A DNA stretch of 64,000 nucleotides from Acestrorhynchus altus (Eukaryota; Chordata; Actinopteri; Characiformes; Acestrorhynchidae). The position numbers and the translations under genes are program-made. The stretch spans positions 15,193,731 to 15,257,730 of the forward strand of contig CM067505.1 of NCBI GenBank assembly GCA_034509495.1, given 5' to 3'. Of this stretch, positions 26,044-37,245 are shown one piece after another. The first letter of the stretch is position 1; the number at the start of each line of letters is the position of its first letter. Under the pieces are notes generated by a model, which was given only the letters and a program-made list of their open reading frames with translations, was not told the DNA's origin and did no database searches.

Positions 26044-26136
26044 GTGAATGTGTATCACTGGTTGCCTGGGGAACCTCGGAAGAGCATGGCCGTAGCTGGA
26101 TGCCCAGATTACTTCCTCCACCACCCCAACTACCAG
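26044..26136 (+). CDS. grb10: grb10 exon 2: start of coding sequence (CDS 26086-26136)
   Basis: First coding exon of Grb10, a cytoplasmic adaptor that binds activated insulin and IGF1 receptors and damps their signalling. The CDS starts at ATG 26086 and encodes 17 residues, MAVAGCPDYFLHHPNYQ. This closely matches the N-terminus known for vertebrate GRB10 (M-A-x-A-G-C-P-D-x-F-L-H-H-P-x-Y-Q). The start context is good (A at -3, G at +4). The exon ends at TACCAG|GTACAC in phase 0, and the acceptor is probably the CAG ending at 26043 after a pyrimidine tract. The 42 nt of 5' UTR contain an out-of-frame ATG at 26048 whose frame stops inside the main CDS. The family match and the exact phase of the next exons make this secure. 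The upstream exon boundary is less certain. Confidence 0.92.
26048..26095 (+). promoter_or_regulatory. Overlapping upstream ORF at grb10 start
   Basis: ATG at 26048 opens a frame of 15 codons plus a stop (TAG at 26093-26095). It overlaps the main ATG at 26086 by ten nucleotides in a different frame. Context is moderate (G at -3, T at +4). It exists in the mRNA only if the acceptor is at 26043, or further upstream, and it would then be expected to reduce initiation at the main start. Confidence 0.4.
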
Positions 26137-26439
26137 GTACACTCTGTCTTACCTCTAACAGCATCTGCCCTGACTCACCATCCAAACTTCAAAGCAAGAC
26201 CCCAATAGAGTAACCATAGCCTTGTTTCTGTAAGAAAACTCTGAACTGTTTTTACAGACACAGACTTGTGTTGTTCATGGAGATTCTCCATTGCAAATTC
26301 CTTTGTGCATGGACTGTGCTGTTTCCCAAATCACCCTGTCCAGATGTTCTTTCAGTCTTAACTCACTTAACTTGAACACTGTATTAGAAGTCCTAGGTTC
26401 TTTTTTATTGTTGTTGTTTTTTGGCCCATGAAGTGGCGT

Positions 26440-26760
26440 GCTCACATACATGTATACAGTCCTGACCCACATGTCTGTCGTCGCCATGGTGTTGCCACGG
26501 TACTACAGGGCTGACATGCAAAGTGGTGGCCGCTGCTATTTATACTGGAGCTGCGCCGTCAGCCCTCTCTTGACATCTTTCGCTCCCCCTCTCCAGCTCT
26601 CTCTTCTAACTCGGCTGCTGCTTGAGATTTTTAGCATTCCTGGGCGTTGCTTTTTCTTCGTCTCTCCTGCCGGCATTTCCTCTACCTCTCAAACACTTTT
26701 TGTTGAACTTCACAGCAAATACAGGACACGTTACAGGCTGTATCGTTTGTGCAATTAGTT
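26440..26760. promoter_or_regulatory. CpG-richer intronic segment, possible alternative promoter
   Basis: G+C and CpG content rise here (GTCGTCGCCATGG, GTGGCCGCTG, CTGCGCCGTCAGCC). A TATTTATA word lies at about 26537-26544 and an ATGCAAA octamer-like word at about 26516. It begins 300 bp after the first coding exon. It could be an alternative first exon or an enhancer. There is no direct evidence and no obvious donor. Confidence 0.2.
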
Positions 26761-26840
26761 ACCTTTTAAACTCACTGTTTCTTGATATGAACAAATTTTA
26801 ATTTTACTTGAGTTCTCTGTATCACTCTCTCTGTCTCTTT

Positions 26841-26841
<1 letters not shown>

Positions 26842-26913
<72 letters not shown>
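26842..26913. repeat. (CA)n microsatellite
   Basis: About 70 bp of pure CA preceded by a CT-rich tract. Confidence 0.97.
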
Positions 26914-26916
<3 letters not shown>

Positions 26917-26944
26917 TTGTTATTTTGTTATTTCCCTTATTTAA

Positions 26945-27200
26945 TTGATTCACATTTATTGGTACAGTATAGTGCTTTCCACTGGTGTTGTCACAAAGCA
27001 GCTTAACACAGATATGAGTCCAATCCTCATCTAAGTACAATCTCTGACAGTGACAGTGACAAGGAAACCTTTTTCAAGCAAAAGAAAGAAACCTTGAGAT
27101 GAACCGAGACTCAAAAGGGAAATTGATCCTCCTCTGGTTGACACCGGATATGGATAGCACAACAACAATTTGAAAGTACGCAGTCAAATAGCAAAATAAT
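26945..27200. mobile_element. Dispersed fish repeat fragment, probably a retroelement end
   Basis: Contains 'cacatttattggtacagta', 'gtgttgtcacaaagcagctt', 'agaaaccttgagatgaacc', 'gactcaaaagggaaattgat' and 'cctcctctggttgacacc'. This is a word order I recognise from a widespread teleost repeat. Its class is not clear from this fragment. Confidence 0.5.
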
Positions 27201-27629
27201 CAAGAACCATGACTAATGTGAGCCAAAGTTAGAATTGGAGCTAGTGCAGGACACATGTTCAGTATTACGTAAGAGGGAAAGGGGATAAAACTGGTCTAGA
27301 GTCCATGCAGGCTTAACTTTCATATGGACAATTTTGCAGAATCATCCTGCTGTGAACTAAATTGATGTAACACTTACTGGCCAACATTCACTGGCCAATA
27401 TTCAGCTTAGACTTCTCAGCTGCTTCTCAACAGACATCTATGATTGTCAGGCTGCTGTAAAACATATCACAAGGTGTTAGTGGCTGTTTTTTAATTCAGC
27501 AGGCTCTCTTTATTTATTTTAACAGGCTCTCTGTGGGTAAACTGATAAGTTGGGCACTTCTTTATTGAGACAACCAATAAGTGGTCAGTAATAAATAAAA
27601 TAATCACCCCAAAATTGACCTGGCTGAAT

Positions 27630-27765
27630 AAATGATGGGCTACAATAGTCATTGGTTGATGTAGCATAGTGGATAACATCATTGTCCCTATGGCACCCAG
27701 GCAAGCACACCATACTACACCAATGAGTCATTAGGCAAGATTCCTAAAACTACTGGATAAGAGTC
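27630..27765 (+). mobile_element. Possible SINE head, degenerate
   Basis: 'ggttgatgtagcatagtgga' resembles a tRNA-type A box and 'caagcacaccatactacacc' resembles the end of the SINE A head. A convincing B box and tail are lacking. Confidence 0.3.
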
Positions 27766-28149
27766 AAGACAAAAGGGTGATTTGAATTAAAGTGGTATTA
27801 GTTTTATTATTAGCTTTACATACCAGAGGAAGCTAAGAGTTAACATATCTCTTTTCAATAGTTCTTCTACAAACCTGTGCAGATGACCACATTGATGTTT
27901 GTCTGCATAATTAATACCTAATAATTTTGAACACAAGTTGGCAGAGTGGCCTTTATCAAGTATAATGCGACAAAAACAAAGAAGATGGCAGTTTAGTTTT
28001 AACACTGTCATTAAACTTCTCAGTATTTTTTCATTTCTTGTATTCTATTCTTCTCTAATACCTGACCTGGAATTCAGTCTTAAAACCAAAACCTTTCTGA
28101 GCAGAATGTTATCATTTTGGCTAAAATGACACAATAGATTGCTTTTGTG

Positions 28150-28640
28150 TGATTCAGAATGTGCACTGTGTTTGTTTTGTGCACAAATTTTCAGTTTGAG
28201 GGTTAGTTCTGAAATGTTCTGAAATCAACACATCAGTATATTCAGTAAAGGTCTTTGGGAAGGCCATTTTTTTGTCCAAGTTTTGTTCAAGCAGAGTTAG
28301 TCCTCCATTATCCCATCCACTTGTGAAATGTACCAGTTTCACTGGCAATGAAGACTTGTTGCAACCACAACTGTGTTTACCAGTTTATACAGTGTTCTTG
28401 TGGTTGGATACTTCACCTTTACACCTCTAAACCTACCTCTGGTCATTTAATCTTCAACTTATCTGATCAGAAAACTTTTCTTTGTTCTGATGTCAGTTTT
28501 GAAGCAGGGACTTATTTCTTTGACATAAGATTCACAGTCCCTTGGCAGTGTCAATCTTCTATCTGAACTGATTTCAGCATTGTCAGTTTGGGTCTTCTTC
28601 CAGACATTCCAGAAGTAGCTATGCCTCCATTTACTTAGCA
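28150..28640 (-). pseudogene. Decayed Tc1-like transposase fragment
   Basis: Antisense words 'cctccattatcccatccact', 'gtgaaatgtaccagtttcac', 'ctctggtcatttaatcttca' and 'cttatctgatcagaaaac' align with the fish Tc1 catalytic-core region (coding for ..FGHND.., the SDET block and the IDGIM motif). 'DGWDNGGL' is readable on the minus strand near 28300. Heavily mutated, with no continuous frame. Confidence 0.55.
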
Positions 28641-29370
28641 TCAGCCCCCCTATCAGTGGTCACTCCAAATATCGGCCACTCCAGTGTCTTGTTCCCTTTT
28701 TCTTTCCATTCGCCAAGCAATTAAAGGAAATTCCAAGGAATTCCCAATTTACTCAAATCAATTGGCTAGGGAAATGAGGGGAACTAGGACTGGCCAAAAT
28801 GGATACTGCTACACTATGTTTACATGAAGTTGTTTCTTCTGATGCTTCTTACGTCATTGGCTCCTGGAGACATTATTGATCTGTAATTGTAATGTGTGTT
28901 GTAATGTGGGAAGAAGCTAAATGTAATTTAATTATTTGTGGCTATATGATGTATATGTTTTTAACCATGTTATATCATGACCCTTTGATGATTTCAGAAC
29001 AGCCCCCCCCACCGCCCCAAAAAAGAAAATTGAACCAAACCGTGCAAAAAACAATGTTGCTCTAGCATTGACATCCACGATGACTGAATATAAATCTTTG
29101 ACCATATATATCAGCCTATACTCATTGTACTCTCTTCCGGAAGTCTTCTTGCCCTGTTCCCTTTGCCCCACTTTCTGAGCTCCCCTGTCTGCCCCTGCAT
29201 GCTGCAGTGCTGGAATGAACGTGGCAGGCAGGCCCTTTGGTGTACTCAGCAGGGGCAAGCCTGCCCTCTTTCTGTGGGCTTATACTGTATAACTCCAAAG
29301 GTTTGCAGGGGGTGGTTTCTCAGAGCTGCTGCTACTAAGCTAGAGTCATCCAAAGCTGGGAACGCAGCCC

Positions 29371-29452
<82 letters not shown>
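29371..29452. repeat. (CA)n microsatellite
   Basis: About 80 bp of pure CA. Confidence 0.97.
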
Positions 29453-29453
<1 letters not shown>

Positions 29454-30323
29454 ACGCTAAAAACCTGAGTGGTTTTATCCATGGGTTTGCAGCCCTACTC
29501 TCTTTCTCTTAGCCTTTCTACCTCTTACTCCCTTTCGTACTCAGATCTATAGATCCCCCTTATGCAACAGTCACATCCTCCAAACGTGTGTAGTTTTCTT
29601 TTTCCTCCACACATAGCACTGTACATTGATACTAAAAAGTCAGCCACTCTTAAGCAGAGTAGTAATGCTGCTGAATTTTCTCGTCAATATCCTGGCCTTT
29701 CCTAATGACAACTGGAAACTAAGATTTGTTTGATCAAATACTATGGTTAGAACATTTCATTTTTAATTGAATATGTTAAATGTTTTCCTGTTACAAATAA
29801 AGAATGTAAATAAATAAGAACGCTGCATCCAATTAGTGATTATTTTCATGGTGGATGAATCTGCTGATTATTTTTCCCATTCATTTACTGATTCTTAGTT
29901 TTTTAGCTCTGAAAATAGACTAGATGTTTTGTTTGGCTGCATTTTTGTCTTAGTACCAGCACATATGGTATGATAACCTTCCATTTTAATACCATGGTAT
30001 ACCTAAAATCAGTAAATTGCTGCAACCCTACTAACAAACAAATTAGGTTCAGTTTATTTAATTTGTTTTCTGAGAGCACAAATCTCTTGGGGTACTCAAA
30101 TGTTTACATGGTGCTTCTTTCTGTTTTTCACTTTAAAATTGTACCAAACAAATTAACTAGTCACATTAACAGAAATCTTAAGAGAGAATTACCCAAACTA
30201 TTGCATGCAGTTGTGCTTAAACATAGCATTTTTATGACATCTCAGTGTCAGAATGGGGATTTTTGTTAAAATGTGTATTTATCTGTAAAAGATAAGTGAA
30301 ATATGAGAATTAAAATGGAAGTT

Positions 30324-30339
30324 TTGTGTGTGAGTGTGA

Positions 30340-30387
<48 letters not shown>
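30324..30387. repeat. (GT)n(GA)n compound microsatellite
   Basis: Interrupted GT tract passing into a GA tract. Confidence 0.95.
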
Positions 30388-30388
<1 letters not shown>

Positions 30389-30547
30389 CCCGAGTCTGTG
30401 TGGTTATAGCACAATGTGTACCACATTTTAGATATAGAGATGCATACACACCCATCACATGCCTGCTTGCTGGGTTCACTGTTTTCTTATTTCTTTTTTT
30501 TTTTTTAATTCTCGTGGTGGCGTGGGCTCTTTAGCTGCTGGATCTCT

Positions 30548-30900
30548 CCAGGCCACAATTTTAAAGCGACTGAAAACTCTTGCAGCTCTTGAGGCTGATG
30601 GCAATTATTTCACAATAATGTTCCAGTATATCGTGTAAAATCTTCCCAAAAAGGGCTTTTGGACTCATTATAGTCCTCTGGGCCTACACCTGGTGTTAGG
30701 TATAGAATAGGTTTATGTTTATCTGATCTAGAGAGTCGTAATCTATTGGCGGCACTTCTCTACAGGTACTAGAAAAGCTGTGTGTGTAGATTTGCACATC
30801 TTTGTCTGCCATTGGTGCACATTAACGTAGGTGAATGCATTCATTAGACCTAGTGTCCACAGACATGCGGAGATCTACTGAAGTAAATTCTTCCTAGTAT
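30548..30900. mobile_element. Tc1-like non-autonomous remnant, copy 1 of a local duplication
   Basis: Holds 'cctctgggcctacacctggt', 'ctacaggtactagaaaagct', 'ttggtgcacattaa' and 'gaatgcattcattagac'. In antisense these match the 5' end of a Tc1-like family ('..AATGAATGCATTC..'). Its left part ('aataatgttccagtatatcg') matches the transposase 3' end in sense, so the element is a rearranged, fold-back type copy. The same arrangement recurs at 32925-33610. Confidence 0.6.
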
Positions 30901-32924
30901 ACATGTTCCTATCATGTCTTTTTCATTTAAAACTCCTATATTTTCAAATGGATTTGGAGGTCTTTTTATGATTGTGGTGACAGGTGTGTATCGGTAATCG
31001 AATTACACAGGTTTCTGTTTTCCAACACATTGTTGATTGAGGACTGTGTGTGTGCACATGCACACGTGTCCACTCTTAAAGATGAAGAAAGGGGTCACCA
31101 GTCAGTGTTGATGCATATTTTCACTCCAACCAAACAGGAGCTCACCTTGTATAACTGCTCAAGTGTTTGAGGACTGAGAGCATTTGGTTGAATGGATACA
31201 GGTAAATGACTGGAAATTAAAACCTGAACACATCTGCCTTTTGTGGAGATGATTGTTGATCCCTGCCATTTAAATTCTACTCGGGGTCCCCAAATATCCA
31301 TTGAGTTGATGGTTGACTTTTTAAAGCCTTGCTTCTTCAATGTGGGGTATGGGGACACAAGACGTCTGTGATGTATAGCCAAGGGTTATGTGATTTTTGT
31401 ATACAACTTTGATGGGAGCTATGAAATATGATATGATAAATGCCATCATGTCACTCCTCACACAGTAAATGAGCTACATAGTATGTTGACAAAGTCTAAT
31501 AATTTGGTGTATTTATGCCACTTTTCACTTACTGTAAGTTGTTTTTATTGTTCTCCACATATTTCAGTTATCTCTATATTCAAGTTCTAGAAATTGTATG
31601 GCTTGTTAATTGTTTGTATTATATTATATTATATTAAATCATGTTTATTATATTATTGTATTAGGCACTATTGGAGCTCAAAAGTCACGTCAATTTCACA
31701 GGGAATGGCTAATCATATTAGAAAATGACTCTGGAGAGGAAAAAAAAGTGTTTGCTTTACTTTAGCTTCTAGCGGCTACAAAAGGTAAAGTGCGTCGGAT
31801 AACTGCAATGATACTTGCTTATGTGTCCTGCCATTAGTGTCTAGATAATTCAAAAGCTCTACTGTGCTGGAAAACTGCATTGGCCTTTACTTTAGTCAGA
31901 CTTGCTTTACTTTTTAGCCTTTTAAGTTTCACTTTCATATTCTCTCAAAGTAGCAGTAGTGTTTAAACTCTAGCTTGTGGGTTGGTGATTTAAAACCCCT
32001 GTTAGCATGTGGGTTTTGCTTTAGAAAGAGGAGAATGCTTGAGGTCCATGGTTAGTCACTTCTATTATTCAACTATGGCAAGATAAATACGGTTTTATAT
32101 TCTAGGGCCCCTTAAATGCATAAAAACCCACTATAAATTCAATAGCTGCATTCCACAGCCTCGACTGTAGCCGAGATGGCCCGGTCCTTAGTAGGACTGT
32201 CCTGTGACTCCTTTTTAGTAACATGTTGGTCACACCAGTGGAAAAATCTAAAAGACTGGTGTGGTGACTTCAGTGGAAAGGTCCCAGCTTAAATTTAGCA
32301 CTTGAATTCAAGTATATAATAAATAACATTTTTTGTTTTCTTCAATTTTCATGGTGTTGTTTTTTCCTTTTTGCTTCATGCATGCACAGAGAACTGTGGC
32401 TAACGAAGCTGTATAGCATACATCAGTTGCGTCCTCTAAATTGCTTTGAATGTAGGCTTCATTTATATTTTCAAATGGCTCTTCACTTATGAACTTCTGT
32501 GACATAGTAGCTCAGAAATTCAGCCTGCCTCTGGTGCAGCCTAGACTTTGGGACACAGCTGATGAGAAATGGAAATCTGATTTTTTTTTTCCTTACTGTG
32601 ACCTTTCCTTACTTCTTCTAAGGAAAAGGGATGCAGGATGGAAATTATTTTTAAATGGGAAATTATTTATATCCATGGGGTTTTGATTAAATTGGCAAAC
32701 ATTTTAAACAATTTTAAACAAACATGAAGTCAGGGCAGGGCAACACTAGTCTACAAATACCCACAGAGGTATACTTTGCCTTCTATGGGACATTCATAAA
32801 TCGTGCTGGGTGATGGAAATTAAATGTTATATCCGGATTTCCATAAAGCTTCTTTGTGACATTTGGTACTAAAAAGCACCAAACATCTAAATTTCACTTG
32901 ACTTAACTCTGGAGTACCTCCACA

Positions 32925-33610
32925 TGAGTCTTCACCAAGAGCAGTGGAACTGTGTTCCCTGGAGTGATGGAGCCCCATCCATTACATTTTGGATGACATA
33001 AACTGACATTTATGATCCAGAACTATTCAAACACAATCTTGCACCTGACTCAACTAAAGCTCTCGAGGTTGACTGCAATCAGAGCCTCACAATATTGTTC
33101 CAAAATATAGAGTAAAATCTTTCTAGAAGAGGACAGCTATTATTGCAGCTTTTTAATACTACTGTTGTTGTTGTTGTTTTCCTGGACCATGGCTTCCTGG
33201 ACCAGTTCTTATTAACTGTCAGTGGTTTAGTTTAGCCTTAGTTTAATGTCCTTTTGTTGGAGTAACTGTTCTGCTCTCCAGAATTTGATAGCATTCAGTG
33301 ATGAGACTTACGTCAGGATGCAGGATGCTGGATGATCACCACTCAACCCCTCATACCCAACTCTACAACTCCTTCCTAAAGTATTGGATGGATGAAGCAT
33401 CATCATTCCAGAGAACTGACTTTATTGTCCTCTGGGCCTACACCTGGTATAGGCAATAGGTTCAGGTTTATCTGCTCCAGAGAGTCCTAAGTTATTGGCA
33501 GCACTCCTCTACAGGTACTAGAAAAGCTGTGTCAGGCATTGGTGCACATTAAAGCAGCTGAATGCATTCATTAGAAAGAATGTCCACAAATGTGTGGACA
33601 TATAGTATAG
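32925..33610. mobile_element. Tc1-like non-autonomous remnant, copy 2 of a local duplication
   Basis: Same word order as 30548-30900 ('cctctgggcctacacctggt', 'ctacaggtactagaaaagct', 'gaatgcattcattagaaaga') plus an extra roughly 270-bp middle (about 33160-33420). It ends 'gtccacaaatgtgtggacat', which fits the outer end of the Tc1-like family ('..GTCCACAAACATTTGGACAT'). Confidence 0.6.
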
Positions 33611-34034
33611 TATGTTTTTCTTGTAAGTATAAAATTAAATTTACTCCTATATTTTCAAATTGATTAGGAGGTATTCTTATACCTCCAAATCCATGTGACA
33701 GCTTTGTTTTCCAGCATGTTGTATGAGGGCTGTGTGTGTTTGTGTGTGTGTGTATGCGTGCATTTGTGTGTATGTGCATGGGACCTGCTCTGAGAAGTTC
33801 TCCTCAATTTATAGCCAACAGTCCAGAGGTCAAACCTATAATGGTTTGGGTTTCTAATTGCTATTTTTTAGTGTGGTCTTGGGTTTGGGTCATGTGACTT
33901 GTCTTTCTAGGAAACACACATCCTTAAGACCAGCAGAATCAGTTGGGTGTTAAAGTTTACATAATGGCCCAGAGGACTGAAGAGAAGAACTCTTCAAAAT
34001 TCATAACACGCACACGCCTGCACGCACACGCCTG

Positions 34035-34053
34035 CGCGCACACACACACACAC

Positions 34054-34147
<94 letters not shown>
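34035..34147. repeat. (CA)n microsatellite, longest pure tract in window
   Basis: Over 100 bp of CA with two CCCA interruptions near its left end, preceded by CACGC/CGCGCA words that extend the purine-pyrimidine alternation. Confidence 0.97.
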
Positions 34148-34152
<5 letters not shown>

Positions 34153-34951
34153 TTCCTCTGCCCCTGCACCACAGTGCTGTTACAGATAATGACATGACCC
34201 ACTTTCTTTAGCTCTAGCTGACTTTATGGATGTACACATGCTTTTAAAGTATTTTGTTTCTTAAATTTTCTGACAAATTCAGAGACCTGTACATACAAAA
34301 AAAACAAAACCTGCCAATAAAGACTCTTGTTGCATTCTTTTTTGGCTGTTGTTGTGAGCTATGTTAATGTTCCACTGGCTAACGCATTAGAGACACTCTT
34401 CTCAGAGCTGTAAATTTCTCCTTCGTTTTATAGATGTTGTTCTTTTTTCCCTCTATATTTTTCCTTTTTTTCCTGGATCTGGAAAGCAGAGAAGAGAAGC
34501 TGTGAGACCTCTGGCAGAATGCAGTTCCTGGAAACCGCTTCCCATGTTCTTGGGTTTCCTAGAAACCTGGAAATTGAAAATGTGGCTTGATATATTTTTT
34601 CTGTTTTTCCGGTGGAGCTTTCTCCCGCTTATTTGGATTCATGTGGCTGTTTTAAATTAGAAAGTTTAAAGACCATTGTGTGTGAGCTTTCCTTTTCTCT
34701 TTTACGTGGAATGGCATATCTGTTTTCTCTTGCTAAATTTCAATCTGTCAGTTTGCTTCTGATCTGTGTATGAGCCTATGTGCTGTGTGTACCTTTGTTA
34801 TCTTGGACAGAACATCTGGTCACACTCAAAACAAATTAATAAAAAATTTTTGTTGCTGAGTATATTAAGACCTACTGAACCTGAACAAAATAATGGGCAG
34901 TGAGAGTTCACAGACACCTTTCTTTCAGAATTATTTATTAAATCAATAGTA

Positions 34952-36175
34952 TACACAGATCAACTATAACATTATGACCCACCTTCATGTCTCTAAACCC
35001 ACCACCTATTGTTTCAGCTCCTCTTACCATACAGGAGCACTTTGGAGTTCTATATTTAGACTGTTGTCCATCTGTTCCTCTTCATACTTTGTTAGCCTCC
35101 CTTCACCCCATTTCAATGGTTAGGTCCCCATAGAACCACCACAGAGCAGTTATTATGTTGATGATGGATCATTTTCAGTACTGCAGTAACACTGACTTGG
35201 TGGTGTGTTTTACTGTTGCACTGGGATGAATGGATCACAAACTGTGAAGAAATAGATGAGCTTCTGTCTTTTAATTCACATCTACAAGGTGGACTAACTA
35301 GGTACGAGTGTCTAATAGATTGGACAAGGTGTTTAAGCACTCCAGCAGCAGTGCTGTGTCTGATTCAGTCATACCAGCACAGCACACATTAACACACAGC
35401 ACTGTGTCAGTGTCACTGCAGTTCAGTGTGGCTTACTGTTTTCTTCTAACAAAGTCTCTTTAAGGACTTTCATTGGGCCACGCATATAGTGAGCAAACAC
35501 AAGCTGGGCAGGACTAAAACCTAAAGAATCCTGAACAGCCTCATGAGCAGTGAAGAGCACAAGGGGCACACCTTCATCCCAGTCTTTTCCAGTATCTAAG
35601 CAATATTTGCGCAACATAGACTTCAGGGTCTGGTGAAATCTCTCTAAGACACCTTGTGATTCTGGGTGATACTGACTGGAAAGTTGATGTTGGATTTTCA
35701 CTTGCCATCACTTGTGAAAACAGTTTGTGAAAGGACCCACACTGTCTAAAAGTAATTATTCAAAGGGTTCCCCAATTACCGGAATAGGACAAAGAGGAGC
35801 AGGGGAAATAAACTGATTTGGCTTTCCTATACACTGACAAACATGAAAAGATCGACAAATATTCACTACATCTTTCTTAAGAGCAGGCCAAAAGAACATA
35901 AGTCTTAGAAATGCCTAGATGTCCTGACCAAGGGTGATCATGGGCTAAACCAAGCACTTGTTGTCATAAAACATAATACCTGTTCTCTGGTGGTCCGGTG
36001 GGGTCCTGACCATGGGAGAAAAACATGGTGAAAGGAGGCAAACAAAGTATGCAGAGAAACAGATGAACTATAGTCTGTAATTATTGAAATACAATTTGCT
36101 GTGTTAAGAAGAGCTAATACAAAAAGTAGTGATTGGAGGGACAAGGTGATCAAAATGTTATGGGTGATCAGTGTA
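34952..36175. mobile_element. Long-TIR palindromic DNA element, copy 1, with nested insertion
   Basis: Begins 'tacacagatcaactataaca' and ends 'atgttatgggtgatcagtgta', giving imperfect inverted termini. Inner words 'gaaccaccacagagcagtta' (left) and 'aatacctgttctctggtggt' (right) continue the inverted symmetry over several hundred bases. Related copies lie at 37038-37245 and 45029-45643. A gypsy fragment at about 35423-35950 interrupts the right arm. No transposase is encoded, so it is non-autonomous. Confidence 0.75.
35423..35950 (-). pseudogene. Ty3/gypsy integrase fragment, internally deleted
   Basis: Remnant of the pol gene of an LTR retrotransposon. The open part (35423-35701, minus) contains 'YHPESQGVLERFHQTLKSML' and 'DSLGFSPAQLVF', typical of the integrase core end of fish gypsy elements. 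Upstream on the same strand (about 35705-35950) the integrase N-terminal zinc-binding region is recognisable in broken frames ('HPWSGHLGI', 'IGKPNQ'). The catalytic middle, including the first two core acidic residues, is missing between them. No LTR is seen. It lies inside the palindromic element and is not functional. Confidence 0.85.
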
Positions 36176-36770
36176 GAATCTTTCCTAATACACCTGTATG
36201 ACTATAAATGTGTGACTGTTTAGTATAATGTACACAGTGTAGTCACTGCATACACTTTATATATATCTTAAATACAGTAAATACAGTGGAGTGGCTGGCA
36301 AAAGAAGAGTGGTTCAGAATTCCAGTAGAGACGTATATGAAATGCATAAAGATACTCATTGATTTATGTTATTGTTCACAATCGATGTGCTACCAGATAA
36401 GTTGAACGTGCAAGTAATTCTGTCCTGTCCATTTCTGGAGTCGTGTGGAATCAAGTCAGATTTACCTTTTTTCACAGGCTTTTTGTACTGTTCCAAACAA
36501 AAGAAATAAACATGAATGTGAATATGATGTGAAATAAATGTGAAAATTATGTTTACAATTACAATTAGCATTGGTCATTGTGGGGGAACTGGTGCATTTT
36601 CATCAAATCCTTTACATTTAATGCTGAATGGAACAATGAAGGCTCAAAATTTACATGTGTTTGCTTTCTCCTGTTTTAAATATAGCCATTTGGGATTGAT
36701 TAATTGACTGGACAGAAATCATTCCAACGTTAGTTCTGGCAAAGCTCAGTTGGACTCTTTTCTTTTTCAG

Positions 36771-36858
36771 GGCAATGTTGACCACACACCATCTAATGGA
36801 CCACCTGGTCATATCCGCTTCCAACAGCCATCCAGTCACAGCTCCACAAATCACCCAG
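36771..36858 (+). CDS. grb10: grb10 exon 3 (coding, 88 nt)
   Basis: Coding exon starting in phase 0 after a strong acceptor ('tcttttctttttcag') and ending CACCCAG|GTTGGT in phase 1. It encodes 29 residues plus one base: GNVDHTPSNGPPGHIRFQQP then SSHSSTNHP. This is the poorly conserved, polar N-terminal linker of Grb10. Its role as an exon rests on splice signals, exact phase with both neighbours and the human-like NH(P/Q) before the acidic DD-DVDLEAL motif in the next exon. The donor GTTGGT is weaker than consensus, and a GT repeat starts about 32 nt downstream. It may be alternatively included: skipping this 88-nt exon would shift the frame. Confidence 0.85.
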
Positions 36859-36886
36859 GTTGGTACTCTTTAATTAGTTTTCTACT

Positions 36887-36890
<4 letters not shown>

Positions 36891-36946
<56 letters not shown>
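36891..36946. repeat. (GT)n microsatellite next to exon 3 donor
   Basis: About 54 bp of GT on the sense strand, starting 32 nt after the splice donor at 36859. In the pre-mRNA it is a UG repeat. Confidence 0.97.
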
Positions 36947-37037
36947 ATCAGGGAAAGAAGCTCATGTGTTTCTGCACAGTTTGTGTTTATCCTTTTGTCT
37001 TCCAACATTGCTAACAGGGTGCGGTCCACATGACACT

Positions 37038-37245
37038 GTTCACTGGATAGTTCTGTTTGATGGACTATTCTCAGGACAGCAGTGACCCCAAAGGGTTTAA
37101 ACACTTCAGGAGCAGTGCTATGTGTGATCCACTTGTACCAGTGTAACACACCAACACATCACCACCATGTCAGTGTCACTGCAGTGCTTAGAATGACGCA
37201 CCACCAAAATAATACCTGCTCACTGGTGGTCCTGTGGGGTTCAGT
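37038..37245. mobile_element. Palindromic DNA element, copy 2 (partial)
   Basis: Right-half fragment with 'gatggactattctcaggaca', 'gtttaaacacttcaggagca', 'caccatgtcagtgtcactgc' and 'ataatacctgctcactggtg', colinear with 45275-45470 of copy 3. Outer termini are missing. Confidence 0.7.

Larger units (their letters stand above)
26137..36770 (+). other. grb10: grb10 intron 2 (10.6 kb)
   Basis: Bounded by TACCAG|GTACAC and the acceptor 'cttttctttttcag' ending at 36770; phase 0. It holds several Tc1 remnants, a palindromic element carrying gypsy sequence, and CA repeats, listed separately. Stretches at 27.2-27.6, 28.65-29.35, 29.5-30.3, 31.1-32.9, 34.2-34.9 and 36.2-36.75 kb show nothing I can identify. 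Confidence 0.85.
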
